A stretch of 64,000 nt of DNA from Oceanococcus atlanticus. GTDB lineage: Bacteria; Pseudomonadota; Gammaproteobacteria; Nevskiales; Oceanococcaceae. The notes beneath the pieces were generated by a model. The model was not told the origin of the DNA. It ran no database searches and saw nothing but the letters and a program-made list of their open reading frames with translations. The stretch covers positions 248,001-312,000 of the forward strand of contig NZ_AQQV01000001.1 in NCBI RefSeq assembly GCF_002088235.1, written 5' to 3'. The position numbers and the translations under genes were made by a program. Shown piece after piece: positions 56,406-64,000 of the stretch (its first letter is position 1; every line of letters starts with the position of its first letter).

Positions 56406-58202
56406 ATGAGCGAAAAAACCATACGCATCGGCTGCGGCGCCGGTTTCTGGGGTGACTCCGCCGAGGGCCCCAGACAGCTGGTGGCATCAGGCGAAATCGA
56501 CTATCTGGTTCTCGATTATCTGGCCGAGATCACCATGTCACTGCTGGCCAAGGCGCGCAGCAAGAAGCCCGAACTGGGCTACGCCACCGACTTCCCCATG
56601 GTTGTCGGCAAGCTCGCCCCGCACCTCAAAAAGCAGGGCATCAAAGTGGTGACCAATGCCGGCGGGGTTAATCCGCAGGCCTGCAAAGCCGCGATCGAAG
56701 CGCAGCTGGCCGAGGCCGGCATCGACCTCACCGTGGGCATCGTCACCGGCGATGACCTCAGCCCCCATCTGGATGCGCTGCGCGACACCAAAGAAATGTT
56801 CAACGGGGCCAGCTTCCCGGTCAAACCCTGGAGCGCCAACGCCTACCTCGGCGCCTTCCCCGTGGCCGCGGCACTGGATGCCGGCGCCGACATCGTGATC
56901 ACCGGTCGCTGCGTCGACAGCGCCGTGGTGCTCGGCCCGCTGATTCACGAGTTCGGCTGGCAAGCCGATGACTACGACAAGCTTGCTGCCGGCAGCCTGT
57001 GCGGACACGTGCTGGAATGTGGTGCCCAGGCCACCGGTGGCATCACCACGGACTGGCAGCTGGTCGCGGATGACTGGGACAACATGGGTTTCCCGATCGC
57101 CAGTTGCGTGGCCGATGGCAGCTTCGTGCTGAGCAAACCCGCCGGCACCGGCGGGCGCATCGTGCCACACACCACCGCCGAGCAGATCGTCTATGAAATC
57201 GGCGATCCGGGCAGCTATCTGCTGCCGGACGTAACCTGCGATTTTCGTGACATCCAGCTCGAAAGCGTGGGCGAGCAGCAGGTCCGCGTCAGCGGCGCAC
57301 GCGGCCGCGCACCCAGTGATCAGTACAAAGCCTCGGTGACCTATCAGGACGGCTTTCGCGCCACGGCCATGATGATGATCGGCGGCCGCGACGCCGCCAC
57401 GCGCGCGGAAAAGGTCGCCGAAGCCATACTCAAACGTTGCCGCCGACTGTTCGGCGAACGCGGCCTCAGTGATTTTGATCGCAGCAGCATCGAAGTGCTG
57501 GGCACCGAGACCAACTGGGGCGCCCAGGCACGCGCCCGCGGCACCCGCGAAGTGGTGCTGAAACTGGCCGTGCAACATCAGGACAAAGCCGCGCTGGAGC
57601 TGTTCGGCCGCGAATGCATTCCGCCTGCCACGGCCATGGCCCAGAGCATCACCGGTTTTGCCGGTGGCCGCCCCGCCCCCACCCCGCTGGTGCGCCTGTT
57701 TTCCTGCCTGGTGCCCAAAACCCTGCTCAGCGTGGGCGTTGAGGTCGGCGACAAGACCATCGACTACCGTGCCCCCGCGCTCGGCGGCACGGTTGCCGCA
57801 GCGCCACCAAGCTCAGCCGCCAAGGACAGCCTCAGCGATGGCGAGATCGAGGTCCCGCTGATCAAGCTGGCCTACGGCCGCAGCGGCGACAAAGGCAACG
57901 CTGCCAACATCGGGGTCATGGCGCGACGCCCGGAATTCATTCCGGTGCTGCGCGGCCAGCTCACGGCAGATGCGGTGAAAACCTATTTCGCCCATTTCAG
58001 CGAGGGCCCGGTCGAACGCTTCGAATGGCCTGGTCTGGACGGCTTCAACTTCCTGCTGCACGAGGTCCTTGGTGGCGGCGGCATCGCCTCCCTGCGCCAC
58101 GATCCGCAAGGCAAAATGCTGGCTCAGATCCTGATGGATTTCCCGCTCAAGGTGCCGCAGCGCTGGGTCAACGAAGGCCTGCTCAGTCTGGATCCCGCAT
58201 AA
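56406..58202 (+). CDS. atuA: AtuA-like protein (DUF1446, acyclic terpene utilisation)
   Basis: The product is 598 aa from MSEKTIRIGCGAGFWGDSAEGPRQ; in-frame sequence further upstream is a shadow of the preceding gene. The DUF1446 domain (about residues 5-450) has TNAGGVNPQACKAAIEAQL and ITGRCVDSAVVLGPLIHEF. The C-terminal AtuA-type domain has KLAYGRSGDKGNAANIGVMAR. AtuA is needed for growth on citronellol or geraniol in pseudomonads; its exact biochemical role is not established. It precedes the TetR gene by 4 nt. Confidence 0.88.
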   Translation: MSEKTIRIGCGAGFWGDSAEGPRQLVASGEIDYLVLDYLAEITMSLLAKARSKKPELGYATDFPMVVGKLAPHLKKQGIKVVTNAGGVNPQACKAAIEAQLAEAGIDLTVGIVTGDDLSPHLDALRDTKEMFNGASFPVKPWSANAYLGAFPVAAALDAGADIVITGRCVDSAVVLGPLIHEFGWQADDYDKLAAGSLCGHVLECGAQATGGITTDWQLVADDWDNMGFPIASCVADGSFVLSKPAGTGGRIVPHTTAEQIVYEIGDPGSYLLPDVTCDFRDIQLESVGEQQVRVSGARGRAPSDQYKASVTYQDGFRATAMMMIGGRDAATRAEKVAEAILKRCRRLFGERGLSDFDRSSIEVLGTETNWGAQARARGTREVVLKLAVQHQDKAALELFGRECIPPATAMAQSITGFAGGRPAPTPLVRLFSCLVPKTLLSVGVEVGDKTIDYRAPALGGTVAAAPPSSAAKDSLSDGEIEVPLIKLAYGRSGDKGNAANIGVMARRPEFIPVLRGQLTADAVKTYFAHFSEGPVERFEWPGLDGFNFLLHEVLGGGGIASLRHDPQGKMLAQILMDFPLKVPQRWVNEGLLSLDPA

Positions 58203-58206
58203 GCGC

Positions 58207-58917
58207 ATGAGCCAGCCCCGCCCGGACCGAGAGCAACGTCGTCGCGCCATACTGGACGCGGCGCGCGAAGCCTTTTGCGCACACGGCTACGACCAGGCTG
58301 CGGTGTCCGAAATCGCCGCCCGCGTGGGCGTGGTGGAAGGCACGGTCTATCGCTATTTCGACAGCAAGCACGACCTGCTGATGCAGGTGCTGAGCGACTG
58401 GTATCAGACCATGTTCGGCGACTATGCCGATGCCCTGGCCGGCGTCAGCGGTGCGCGCACACGCCTACGCCTGCTGATCTGGCGACATCTGCGCACCATT
58501 CACGATGCGCCCGAGTTGTGCCGCCTGATGTTTCGCGAGGCCCGCGACGATATCGGCGATGCCAATGCCGAACTGCGCAAGCTCAACCGCCGCTACACCC
58601 GCTTTTTGGTCGATGTGCTGGAGGAAGGCGTGGCCCAGGGCGAGTTTCGTGACGGCGTCGCCCCCACGCTGTTCCGCGATCTTGTCTACGGCGGCATCGA
58701 GCACTACTGCTGGCGCTATCTCACCGGCCAGGGTGAGCTTGATATCGATCAGGCGGCGGAACAGATCAGCGACATTTTCTGCCACGGCATCGCCCTGCCC
58801 GGCGATGCACTGAGCCGCGAAACCCGACGCCTGTCAGAGCTGGTGGCGCGCCTCGAACATCTGCTGCCCGACAACCCACGGGCACCTCAATCACACGCAA
58901 AGATGCAATCGTCATGA
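58207..58917 (+). CDS. TetR-family transcriptional regulator
   Basis: The product is 236 aa. The N-terminal helix-turn-helix reads ILDAAREAFCAHGYDQAAVSEIAARVGVVEGTVYRYFDSK, the TetR signature. The ligand domain follows, with a TetR_C-like RLLIWRHLRTIHDAPELCRLMFREA. It lies between the atuA-like and biotin carboxylase genes, overlapping the latter by 4 nt (ATGA). It probably controls this cluster, possibly through the two 13-bp sites at 55433 and 55522, in response to an acyl-CoA or acyclic substrate. Confidence 0.9.
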   Translation: MSQPRPDREQRRRAILDAAREAFCAHGYDQAAVSEIAARVGVVEGTVYRYFDSKHDLLMQVLSDWYQTMFGDYADALAGVSGARTRLRLLIWRHLRTIHDAPELCRLMFREARDDIGDANAELRKLNRRYTRFLVDVLEEGVAQGEFRDGVAPTLFRDLVYGGIEHYCWRYLTGQGELDIDQAAEQISDIFCHGIALPGDALSRETRRLSELVARLEHLLPDNPRAPQSHAKMQSS

Positions 58918-60404
58918 ACACACAAGACTGGCCCTTTGACACCGTACTGGTGGCCAACCGCGGTGAAATCGCGGTGCGCATACTGCGCAGCATCCACGCT
59001 GCCGGACTGCGCGGCGTCGTGGTCTACCACGCCGCCGACCGTTTAAGCCCGGCTGTTGCCGCGGCTGATGTGGCGGTGGAGATCAGCGGCGAAACGCCGG
59101 TGGCGGCTTATCTGGATGGCGCCCAGATCATCCAGGCCGCCTGCGAATCCGGCGCCGGCGCGATCCATCCGGGCTATGGCTTTCTGTCGGAAAATGCCCC
59201 GTTTGCGCGTGCCGTGGCCGAAGCCGGGCTGATTTTCGTCGGCCCGACGCCGGAGCAGATCGAGCTGATGGGCGACAAGGTGCGCGCCCGCGCCTTTGTC
59301 GAAAAAGCCGGCTTTCCGGTGGCGCCCTCAGCCATCGAGGATGACGACCCGGCCACGTTTGTAGAACGGGCCCGCGAGGTGCCGTTTCCGATCCTGATCA
59401 AACCGGCCGCCGGCGGCGGCGGCAAAGGCATGCGCGTGGTCCGCGATCCGGCTGATCTGGAGGGCGAAATCGAGCGTGCCCGCAGCGAAGGCCAGCGCTA
59501 CTTTGGCGACGGGCGCCTCTACGTCGAGCGCTACATCGAAAACCCGCGTCACATCGAAGTGCAGATTCTGGGCGACAGCCACGGCAATGTGGTCCATCTG
59601 TTCGAGCGTGAATGTTCGGTTCAGCGTCGCTTCCAGAAGATCATCGAGGAAACACCCTCCCCGGCGCTGACGCCTGAAATTCGCAGCAAGATCTGCGAAA
59701 CCGCGGCCGGCATCGCCCGCTCGGCCGGTTACGTCAACGCCGGCACGGTGGAGTTCATCTACGGCGAGGGTGGCGAGTTCTATTTCCTGGAAACCAACAC
59801 CCGCCTGCAGGTCGAGCACCCGGTCACCGAACAGATAACCGGTGTGGATCTGGCCCTGCAGCAGCTGTGCATCGCCGCAGGCGAGCCTCTGCCCTTCAGC
59901 CAGGACGACATCACCAGCCAGGGCCACAGCATCGAATTTCGCATCTACGCCGAGGACGCTGCAGCCGGTTTCACGCCGACCACCGGCCCTGTGCTGCAGT
60001 GGACGCCCGCACAGGGCGAAGGCGTGCGCATGGACAGTGGCATCGCCCAGGGCCAGGCGGTCACCGCCGCTTTCGACCCCATGCTGGCGAAGCTGATCGT
60101 GACCGGAGCCGACCGCGAGGAGGCCCGCGCCCGGGCCGACAAGGCCTTGCGCGAACTGGTGCTGCTCGGCTGCAAAACCAACACCAGCTTCCTGCGTCAG
60201 GTGCTCAATCACCCGGCCTTCGTGCGCGGCGATGTGCACACCGGTTTTCTTGACGCTCATCCGGAACTGGCCCAGGAGCCTGAACTGGACACGTTGAGCC
60301 TGAACAAATTGCTCGCCGTTGCCGCGGCCATGACCCGCCCGATGCGTGATGTTGCCGATGCCGTGCCCACCATGCACGCCGCCATGGGCGAGTGGAGAAA
60401 CTGA
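58914..60404 (+). CDS. Biotin carboxylase subunit of acyl-CoA carboxylase (split alpha chain)
   Basis: The product is 496 aa, a complete biotin carboxylase module: VLVANRGEIAVRI, HPGYGFLSENAPFA, the ATP-grasp loop GGGGKGM (167-173), and EKIIEETPSPAL-like and LEVEHPVTEQITG-type motifs (NTRLQVEHPVTEQITGVDLA). In geranyl-CoA and 3-methylcrotonyl-CoA carboxylases this domain is normally fused to the biotin carrier (about 660 aa). Here the frame stops at TGA and the carrier starts in another frame with TGATG overlap. It overlaps the TetR gene by 4 nt. Confidence 0.92.
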   Translation: MNTQDWPFDTVLVANRGEIAVRILRSIHAAGLRGVVVYHAADRLSPAVAAADVAVEISGETPVAAYLDGAQIIQAACESGAGAIHPGYGFLSENAPFARAVAEAGLIFVGPTPEQIELMGDKVRARAFVEKAGFPVAPSAIEDDDPATFVERAREVPFPILIKPAAGGGGKGMRVVRDPADLEGEIERARSEGQRYFGDGRLYVERYIENPRHIEVQILGDSHGNVVHLFERECSVQRRFQKIIEETPSPALTPEIRSKICETAAGIARSAGYVNAGTVEFIYGEGGEFYFLETNTRLQVEHPVTEQITGVDLALQQLCIAAGEPLPFSQDDITSQGHSIEFRIYAEDAAAGFTPTTGPVLQWTPAQGEGVRMDSGIAQGQAVTAAFDPMLAKLIVTGADREEARARADKALRELVLLGCKTNTSFLRQVLNHPAFVRGDVHTGFLDAHPELAQEPELDTLSLNKLLAVAAAMTRPMRDVADAVPTMHAAMGEWRN

Positions 60405-60934
60405 TGAGACACGGATTCAAATTCCAGGACAGCGAATACGATGTCGGCCTGTCACGCAGCGCCGATGGCTACCGCCTGCACCGCGACGGCGAGCAATGGC
60501 CCTTCACCCTGCAGCCCAGTGAAGATGGCGGCTGGATTCTGGGCAACCGCGCGGCTGGCGCACAGGTGCTTGATCACCTGTCGGTGGCCGTGGACGGCGA
60601 CGATGTGCATATCCATCTGGATGGCCAGACCTACACCCTGCGTTTCGAGCATGCGCTGGAGCGTCTGGCTCAACTCAACGAAGCCGGCGCCGCGGATGCG
60701 ATCCGCGCAACCATGCCCGGCAGCCTCATCTCGCTTGCCGTCGCCAGCGGCGACAGCGTCAAGAAAGGCCAGACTCTGCTGGTCATGGAATCTATGAAGA
60801 TGGAAACCACCATCGTCGCACCGCGCGACGGCATCATCGCCGAAGTCCTGGTGGACGCCGGCCAGACCTTCGACAAGGACGCAGTGCTGCTGGCGCTGGA
60901 ACCTCAGGACAGCGACGCGGAGGCCTCGGCATGA
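60404..60934 (+). CDS. Biotin carboxyl carrier subunit (split alpha chain)
   Basis: The product is 176 aa from the ATG at 60404, preceded by GGAG at 6 nt spacing; an ATG four codons earlier is possible. The N-terminal 90 residues resemble the linker/BT region of MccA-type chains. The biotin domain follows with VMESMKMET, where K132 is biotinylated. Together with the 496-aa upstream subunit it gives 672 aa, the normal fused alpha-chain length, so this is a natural split or a frame change. Its stop overlaps the carboxyltransferase start (ATGA). Confidence 0.9.
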   Translation: MRHGFKFQDSEYDVGLSRSADGYRLHRDGEQWPFTLQPSEDGGWILGNRAAGAQVLDHLSVAVDGDDVHIHLDGQTYTLRFEHALERLAQLNEAGAADAIRATMPGSLISLAVASGDSVKKGQTLLVMESMKMETTIVAPRDGIIAEVLVDAGQTFDKDAVLLALEPQDSDAEASA

Positions 60935-62538
60935 AACGCATCAACAGCGCCATCAACACCAATTCAGCCGAGTTCAAGGCCAACGCCGAACACAATCGCC
61001 GGCTGGCCGCCGAGTTCCGCGAAAAACAGCGCGCCGCTCGCCACGACCGCCCCCAGCGCGACATCGATCGCCTGCGCAAGCAGAACAAACTGACCGTACG
61101 CGAGCGCATCGAGCGCCTGCTCGATCCGGGCACGCCGTTCATGGAACTGTCCTCGCTGGCAGCCAACGAGATGTATGACGGCAGCGTTCCCGGGGCCGGT
61201 TGCGTGACCGGCATCGGTATCGTGTCCGGGCGCGAAGTGGTGATCAACGCCGGCGACCCCAGCGTCAAAGGCGGGGCCTGGTATCCGATCACGATCAAGA
61301 AAACCGTGCGCGCGCTGGACATCGCCATCGAAAACCGTTTGCCGGTTGTTCATCTGTGCGACTCCGCAGGCGGCTTTCTGCCCGAACAGGCCGAGTTGTT
61401 TGCCGACAAGTACTACGCCGGACGCATCTTCCGCAATCAATGCACGCTGTCGAAAATGGGTGTGCAGCAGGTCTCGGTGGTGCTTGGCCATTGCACCGCC
61501 GGCGGGGCCTATGTGCCGGGGCTTTCGGATTACAACGTCATCGTGCGCGGCACCGGAGCCATCTTTCTGGCCGGCCCGCCGCTGGTCAAGGCAGCCACCG
61601 GCGAGGAAGTCAGTGTCGATGAACTGGGCGGCTGCGACATGCACACCTCGGTGTCCGGCACCGCCGACTATCCGGCCTCCAGCGAAGACGAGGCCATCGC
61701 CATCGCACGCGACATCGTGGCTCAGTTCAAAACCCCGGACAAAACCCGCATCGAATGGCAGGAACCGGAAGCGCCCTACTACGACCCCAACGAGCTGTAC
61801 GGCATCATCCCGCGTGACATCAAACAGCAGTTCGATATCCGCGAAGTCATCGCACGCATCGTCGACGGCTCACGCTTTCATGAGTACCAGCCCAAATACG
61901 GCACCACCTTGGTGTGTGGTTACGCCCATCTGTGGGGCTACAAGGTCGGCATCATCGGCAACAACGGCGTTCTGTTCAATGACTCGGCGCTCAAGGGCGC
62001 GCACTTCATTGAGCTGTGCAATCAGAACAAGGTGCCGATCATTTTCCTGCAGAACATCACCGGTTACATGGTGGGACGCGAATACGAACGTGCCGGCATC
62101 ACCAAGGATGGCGCCAAGATGATCATGGCGGTAACCGGCTGCGAAGTGCCCAAGTTCACCGTCATGTGCCATGGCTCTTTCGGTGCCGGCAACTACGGCA
62201 TGTCCGGGCGGGCGTTTGACTCACGCATGTTGTACGCCTGGCCGCAGCACCAGATTTCGGTGATGGGCGCCGAGCAGGCGGCCAACACCCTGGCCGAGGT
62301 CAAGGTGCGCCAGCTGGCGCGCGCCGGCGAAACCCTGACACCCGAGCAGATCGAGGAGATTCGTCAGCCGGTGCTGGCCGAGTTCAAACGCAAGTCCTCA
62401 GCTTACTGGTCGACCTCGGAAATCTGGGATGACGGCATCCTTGATCCGGTCGATACCCGCAACGCGCTGGGCATGTCGATTTCGGCCGCACTCAACGCCC
62501 CGATCCGCGACCCCAGTTACGGCGTTTTCCGCATGTAA
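60931..62538 (+). CDS. Acyl-CoA carboxylase carboxyltransferase (beta) subunit
   Basis: The product is 535 aa. It has INTNSAEFKANAEHNRRL, LLDPGTPFMELSSLAANEMYDG, LGHCTAGGAYVPGLSDYN, LAGPPLVKAATGEEVS and HGSFGAGNYGMSGRAFDSRM, as in MccB/LiuB and geranyl-CoA carboxylase AtuC. It transfers CO2 from biotin to the acyl-CoA. The substrate is probably a beta-methyl-enoyl-CoA. By eye the protein lies between MccB and AtuC, so methylcrotonyl versus geranyl specificity is open. Confidence 0.92.
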   Translation: MKRINSAINTNSAEFKANAEHNRRLAAEFREKQRAARHDRPQRDIDRLRKQNKLTVRERIERLLDPGTPFMELSSLAANEMYDGSVPGAGCVTGIGIVSGREVVINAGDPSVKGGAWYPITIKKTVRALDIAIENRLPVVHLCDSAGGFLPEQAELFADKYYAGRIFRNQCTLSKMGVQQVSVVLGHCTAGGAYVPGLSDYNVIVRGTGAIFLAGPPLVKAATGEEVSVDELGGCDMHTSVSGTADYPASSEDEAIAIARDIVAQFKTPDKTRIEWQEPEAPYYDPNELYGIIPRDIKQQFDIREVIARIVDGSRFHEYQPKYGTTLVCGYAHLWGYKVGIIGNNGVLFNDSALKGAHFIELCNQNKVPIIFLQNITGYMVGREYERAGITKDGAKMIMAVTGCEVPKFTVMCHGSFGAGNYGMSGRAFDSRMLYAWPQHQISVMGAEQAANTLAEVKVRQLARAGETLTPEQIEEIRQPVLAEFKRKSSAYWSTSEIWDDGILDPVDTRNALGMSISAALNAPIRDPSYGVFRM

Positions 62539-62649
62539 GCCTGCGTCAGCGTGATGCGTTATGCTCGCATCCCAAACAGAACAAGGCGCCACAACGCAAG
62601 CCGGGCACAGACCCTGCAGGATTGATGGCACCGCATCAGGAGACCTTGC

Positions 62650-63870
62650 ATGACCTTGCCCCTGCGGTTCGCCGCCGCGCTCGCCTGCGCCACACTCGCC
62701 TTAAGCGCCTGTGATGGCGGCCGCAACAACCAGCAACTGACGCCGCGTGATGGCGCCGCTGCGCGCTACACACCAAGCGGGCAACGCGTTCCGCTGCAAG
62801 ACTGGCAGCCGATTCCGCGCCGCGCGGTCAGCCCCGAAACCCAGCTGGCCCGCGACACCATCCTCGGCCCCAATGCGATCGAGGACGGCAAGGTCAAACT
62901 GTGGTGGTTCGGCGTGTCCAGCTTCGTAATCAGCGGCGGGGGCCATCTGTGGTTGATGGATGCCTGGGAGCCCATCGGCCTGCAGGCCGACTATGTCCCG
63001 GTGGGACGCGAAGAAATCGCCGCCATCCAGCCGGAAGCTATCTTCATCGGGCATGGACATTTTGACCATGCCGCTGACGCCGGCTATATCGCCGGACGCA
63101 GTGGCGCTGTGGTGGTCGGTTCGGAGGAAATCTGCACCTCGGTGCAAGCTGATGCAGCCCAAGACGACCTGCAGAACGCCTTTGATTGTCTTATCACTGG
63201 CACCGCCACCCTGCCCGCGCCAGGCACCACGCAAACGGTTGAGCTGTGGAACGACATGGCTGCTGTTTCAATACTCCAGCACATTCACAGCGCTGCCTCG
63301 CCACAGACCTATGAATTGGGCGACACCCCGTTCATCCATGTGCCCAATCTGTTGCCTTACCTGGGCTATCTGAACAGCAGCCCGGAAGAGTGGCTGCGTT
63401 TTCTGAGCACTTTGACGCTGGAACAAGGTGGCACCTGGGCATACCACTTCAAGCTTGGTGATTTCACCTTGCTGTGGCACGACTCCACCGGTCCGATTGT
63501 GGCCTCCGACCCCGATGGCGCTGCGGTGCAGGCCGCACTGGACAGCTTCCCCGGCTGTGTCGATGTTCAGCTGGGCGCCATCGTCGGTTTCGACCAACCC
63601 ATCTCTGGCCTGCGCGATCCCCGACTGTACGTAGAACACGCCCACCCACGGGTGTTTCTGCCCAACCATCACGACGCTTGGGCACCGGTGGTTGGCGGCG
63701 GCGCCGCCGCCTACAAATCGGAATGGCAGCGCGAGATGGACAGCCTTGAAAACCCGCCACTGGTTGATTACCTGACCGACCCGGTGGACTACATGGCGCC
63801 AAGGGTTTATGACATCAAAGATCCGATCTGGGCTGAGCCGATGCCCGGCTCACGCTGCGCTGGCGAATAA
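62650..63870 (+). CDS. MBL-fold metallo-hydrolase lipoprotein
   Basis: The product is 406 aa, preceded by CAGGAG. MTLPLRFAAALACATLALSAC ends in a lipobox (LSAC, C21). The body has FIGHGHFDHAADAGYIAGR, the HxHxDH metal-binding motif, and a later HPRVFLPNHHDAWAP. It follows the carboxyltransferase gene by 111 nt. The outer-membrane or periplasmic location and the substrate are inferred or unknown; it may act on an exported or imported substrate of the cluster, or be unrelated. Confidence 0.85.
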   Translation: MTLPLRFAAALACATLALSACDGGRNNQQLTPRDGAAARYTPSGQRVPLQDWQPIPRRAVSPETQLARDTILGPNAIEDGKVKLWWFGVSSFVISGGGHLWLMDAWEPIGLQADYVPVGREEIAAIQPEAIFIGHGHFDHAADAGYIAGRSGAVVVGSEEICTSVQADAAQDDLQNAFDCLITGTATLPAPGTTQTVELWNDMAAVSILQHIHSAASPQTYELGDTPFIHVPNLLPYLGYLNSSPEEWLRFLSTLTLEQGGTWAYHFKLGDFTLLWHDSTGPIVASDPDGAAVQAALDSFPGCVDVQLGAIVGFDQPISGLRDPRLYVEHAHPRVFLPNHHDAWAPVVGGGAAAYKSEWQREMDSLENPPLVDYLTDPVDYMAPRVYDIKDPIWAEPMPGSRCAGE

Positions 63871-63878
63871 ATACGGGG

Positions 63879-63898
63879 CGCCCTGCTCAGGGCGTTTT
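63879..63898 (+). terminator. Intrinsic terminator after the MBL lipoprotein gene
   Basis: CGCCCTG, CT loop and CAGGGCG form a 7-bp stem followed by TTTT, 8 nt after the stop codon. It overlaps the end of the convergent partial gene. Confidence 0.65.
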
Positions 63899-64000
63899 AC
63901 GCGCCGCTTCCAGCATCTTCAGGATGTTGCCGCGCTGCTCCGCTGGCAACCCTCCCTTGACCAGGTCATCAATCATGGTGCGGATCAGGTCGACCCATTC
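63887..64000 (-). CDS. Unidentified protein, C-terminal 37 residues (partial)
   Basis: A minus-strand frame enters from the right edge and stops at TGA. The visible end is EWVDLIRTMIDDLVKGGLPA followed by EQRGNILKMLEAARKTP, an amphipathic helical tail. Codon use and the well-placed stop next to a terminator suggest a real gene convergent with the lipoprotein. No family can be named from so short a piece. Confidence 0.6.
   Translation of the reverse strand, partial: EWVDLIRTMIDDLVKGGLPAEQRGNILKMLEAARKTP

Noticed and set aside
60380-60410. Simple sequencing frameshift joining biotin carboxylase and carrier
   Set aside because: Not excluded, but the carrier has its own well-spaced GGAG and an overlapping start, favouring a genuine split; kept as a finding.

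Overview
The window is a GC-rich chromosomal segment from a Gram-negative bacterium, most likely an aerobic, motile gammaproteobacterium. Evidence for this includes lipid A and lipoprotein-export genes (lpxK, msbA, kdsB, lolC, lolD), gammaproteobacterial neighbourhoods (yceD-rpmF-plsX, rluC/rne, ffs-dnaX-ybaB-recR, folP-glmM-tpiA-secG-tRNA-Leu), type II secretion genes and a flagellar stator pair. The richness in acyl-CoA enzymes fits an organism that degrades lipids, hydrocarbons or terpenoids. Genus-level placement is not possible from sequence reading alone.

Layout. 1-1.6 kb: the end of gspE, then gspF. 1.6-9.9 kb: housekeeping genes (plsX, rpmF, yceD, maf/yceF, a HAD phosphatase, rluC, and rne with a 375-bp leader). 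8.9-16.8 kb: a tightly packed minus-strand envelope operon, lolC-lolD-comEC-msbA-lpxK-trm112-kdsB. 16.9-25 kb: two glutathione transferases, the agmatine-to-putrescine pair aguA-aguB, crotonases, a HExxH lipoprotein, a double GNAT and a DoxX protein. 25-28 kb: recR, ybaB, dnaX and the SRP RNA. 28-31 kb: an SDR, a diguanylate cyclase, a methyltransferase, tRNA-Leu(GAG) and secG. 31-37 kb: tpiA, glmM, folP, grxD, sodB, argF and nadC. At 37.2-37.4 kb a 271-bp MITE-like element sits between convergent nadC and metC. 37.4-45 kb: metC, a glycerophosphodiesterase, an alpha/beta hydrolase, sppA, ahpC, trxB and a long-chain-type acyl-CoA dehydrogenase. 45-48 kb: an ECF sigma / anti-sigma / acidic secreted protein / TPR envelope protein module. 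48-52 kb: a Prx5 peroxiredoxin, a DUF442 phosphatase-like protein, an MBL hydrolase, and motAB behind a sigma-28-type promoter.

52-64 kb: a catabolic cluster resembling acyclic-terpene (atu) or leucine/isovalerate (liu) utilisation. It holds an SDR, an isovaleryl-type acyl-CoA dehydrogenase, two divergent crotonases, an AtuA-like protein, a TetR regulator and a biotin-dependent acyl-CoA carboxylase. The biotin carboxylase and biotin-carrier domains are separate genes joined by a TGATG overlap. Two 13-bp pseudo-palindromes flank the divergent promoter region and are candidate operators for the TetR protein. The window ends in a lipoprotein metallo-hydrolase and the tail of an unidentified minus-strand gene.

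The most notable points are: the argF start codon lying 3 nt after a textbook intrinsic terminator; the MITE-like element whose CTAG ends supply the stop codons of both flanking genes; the split carboxylase in an unusually arranged atu-like cluster; and the uncharacterised ECF sigma module.
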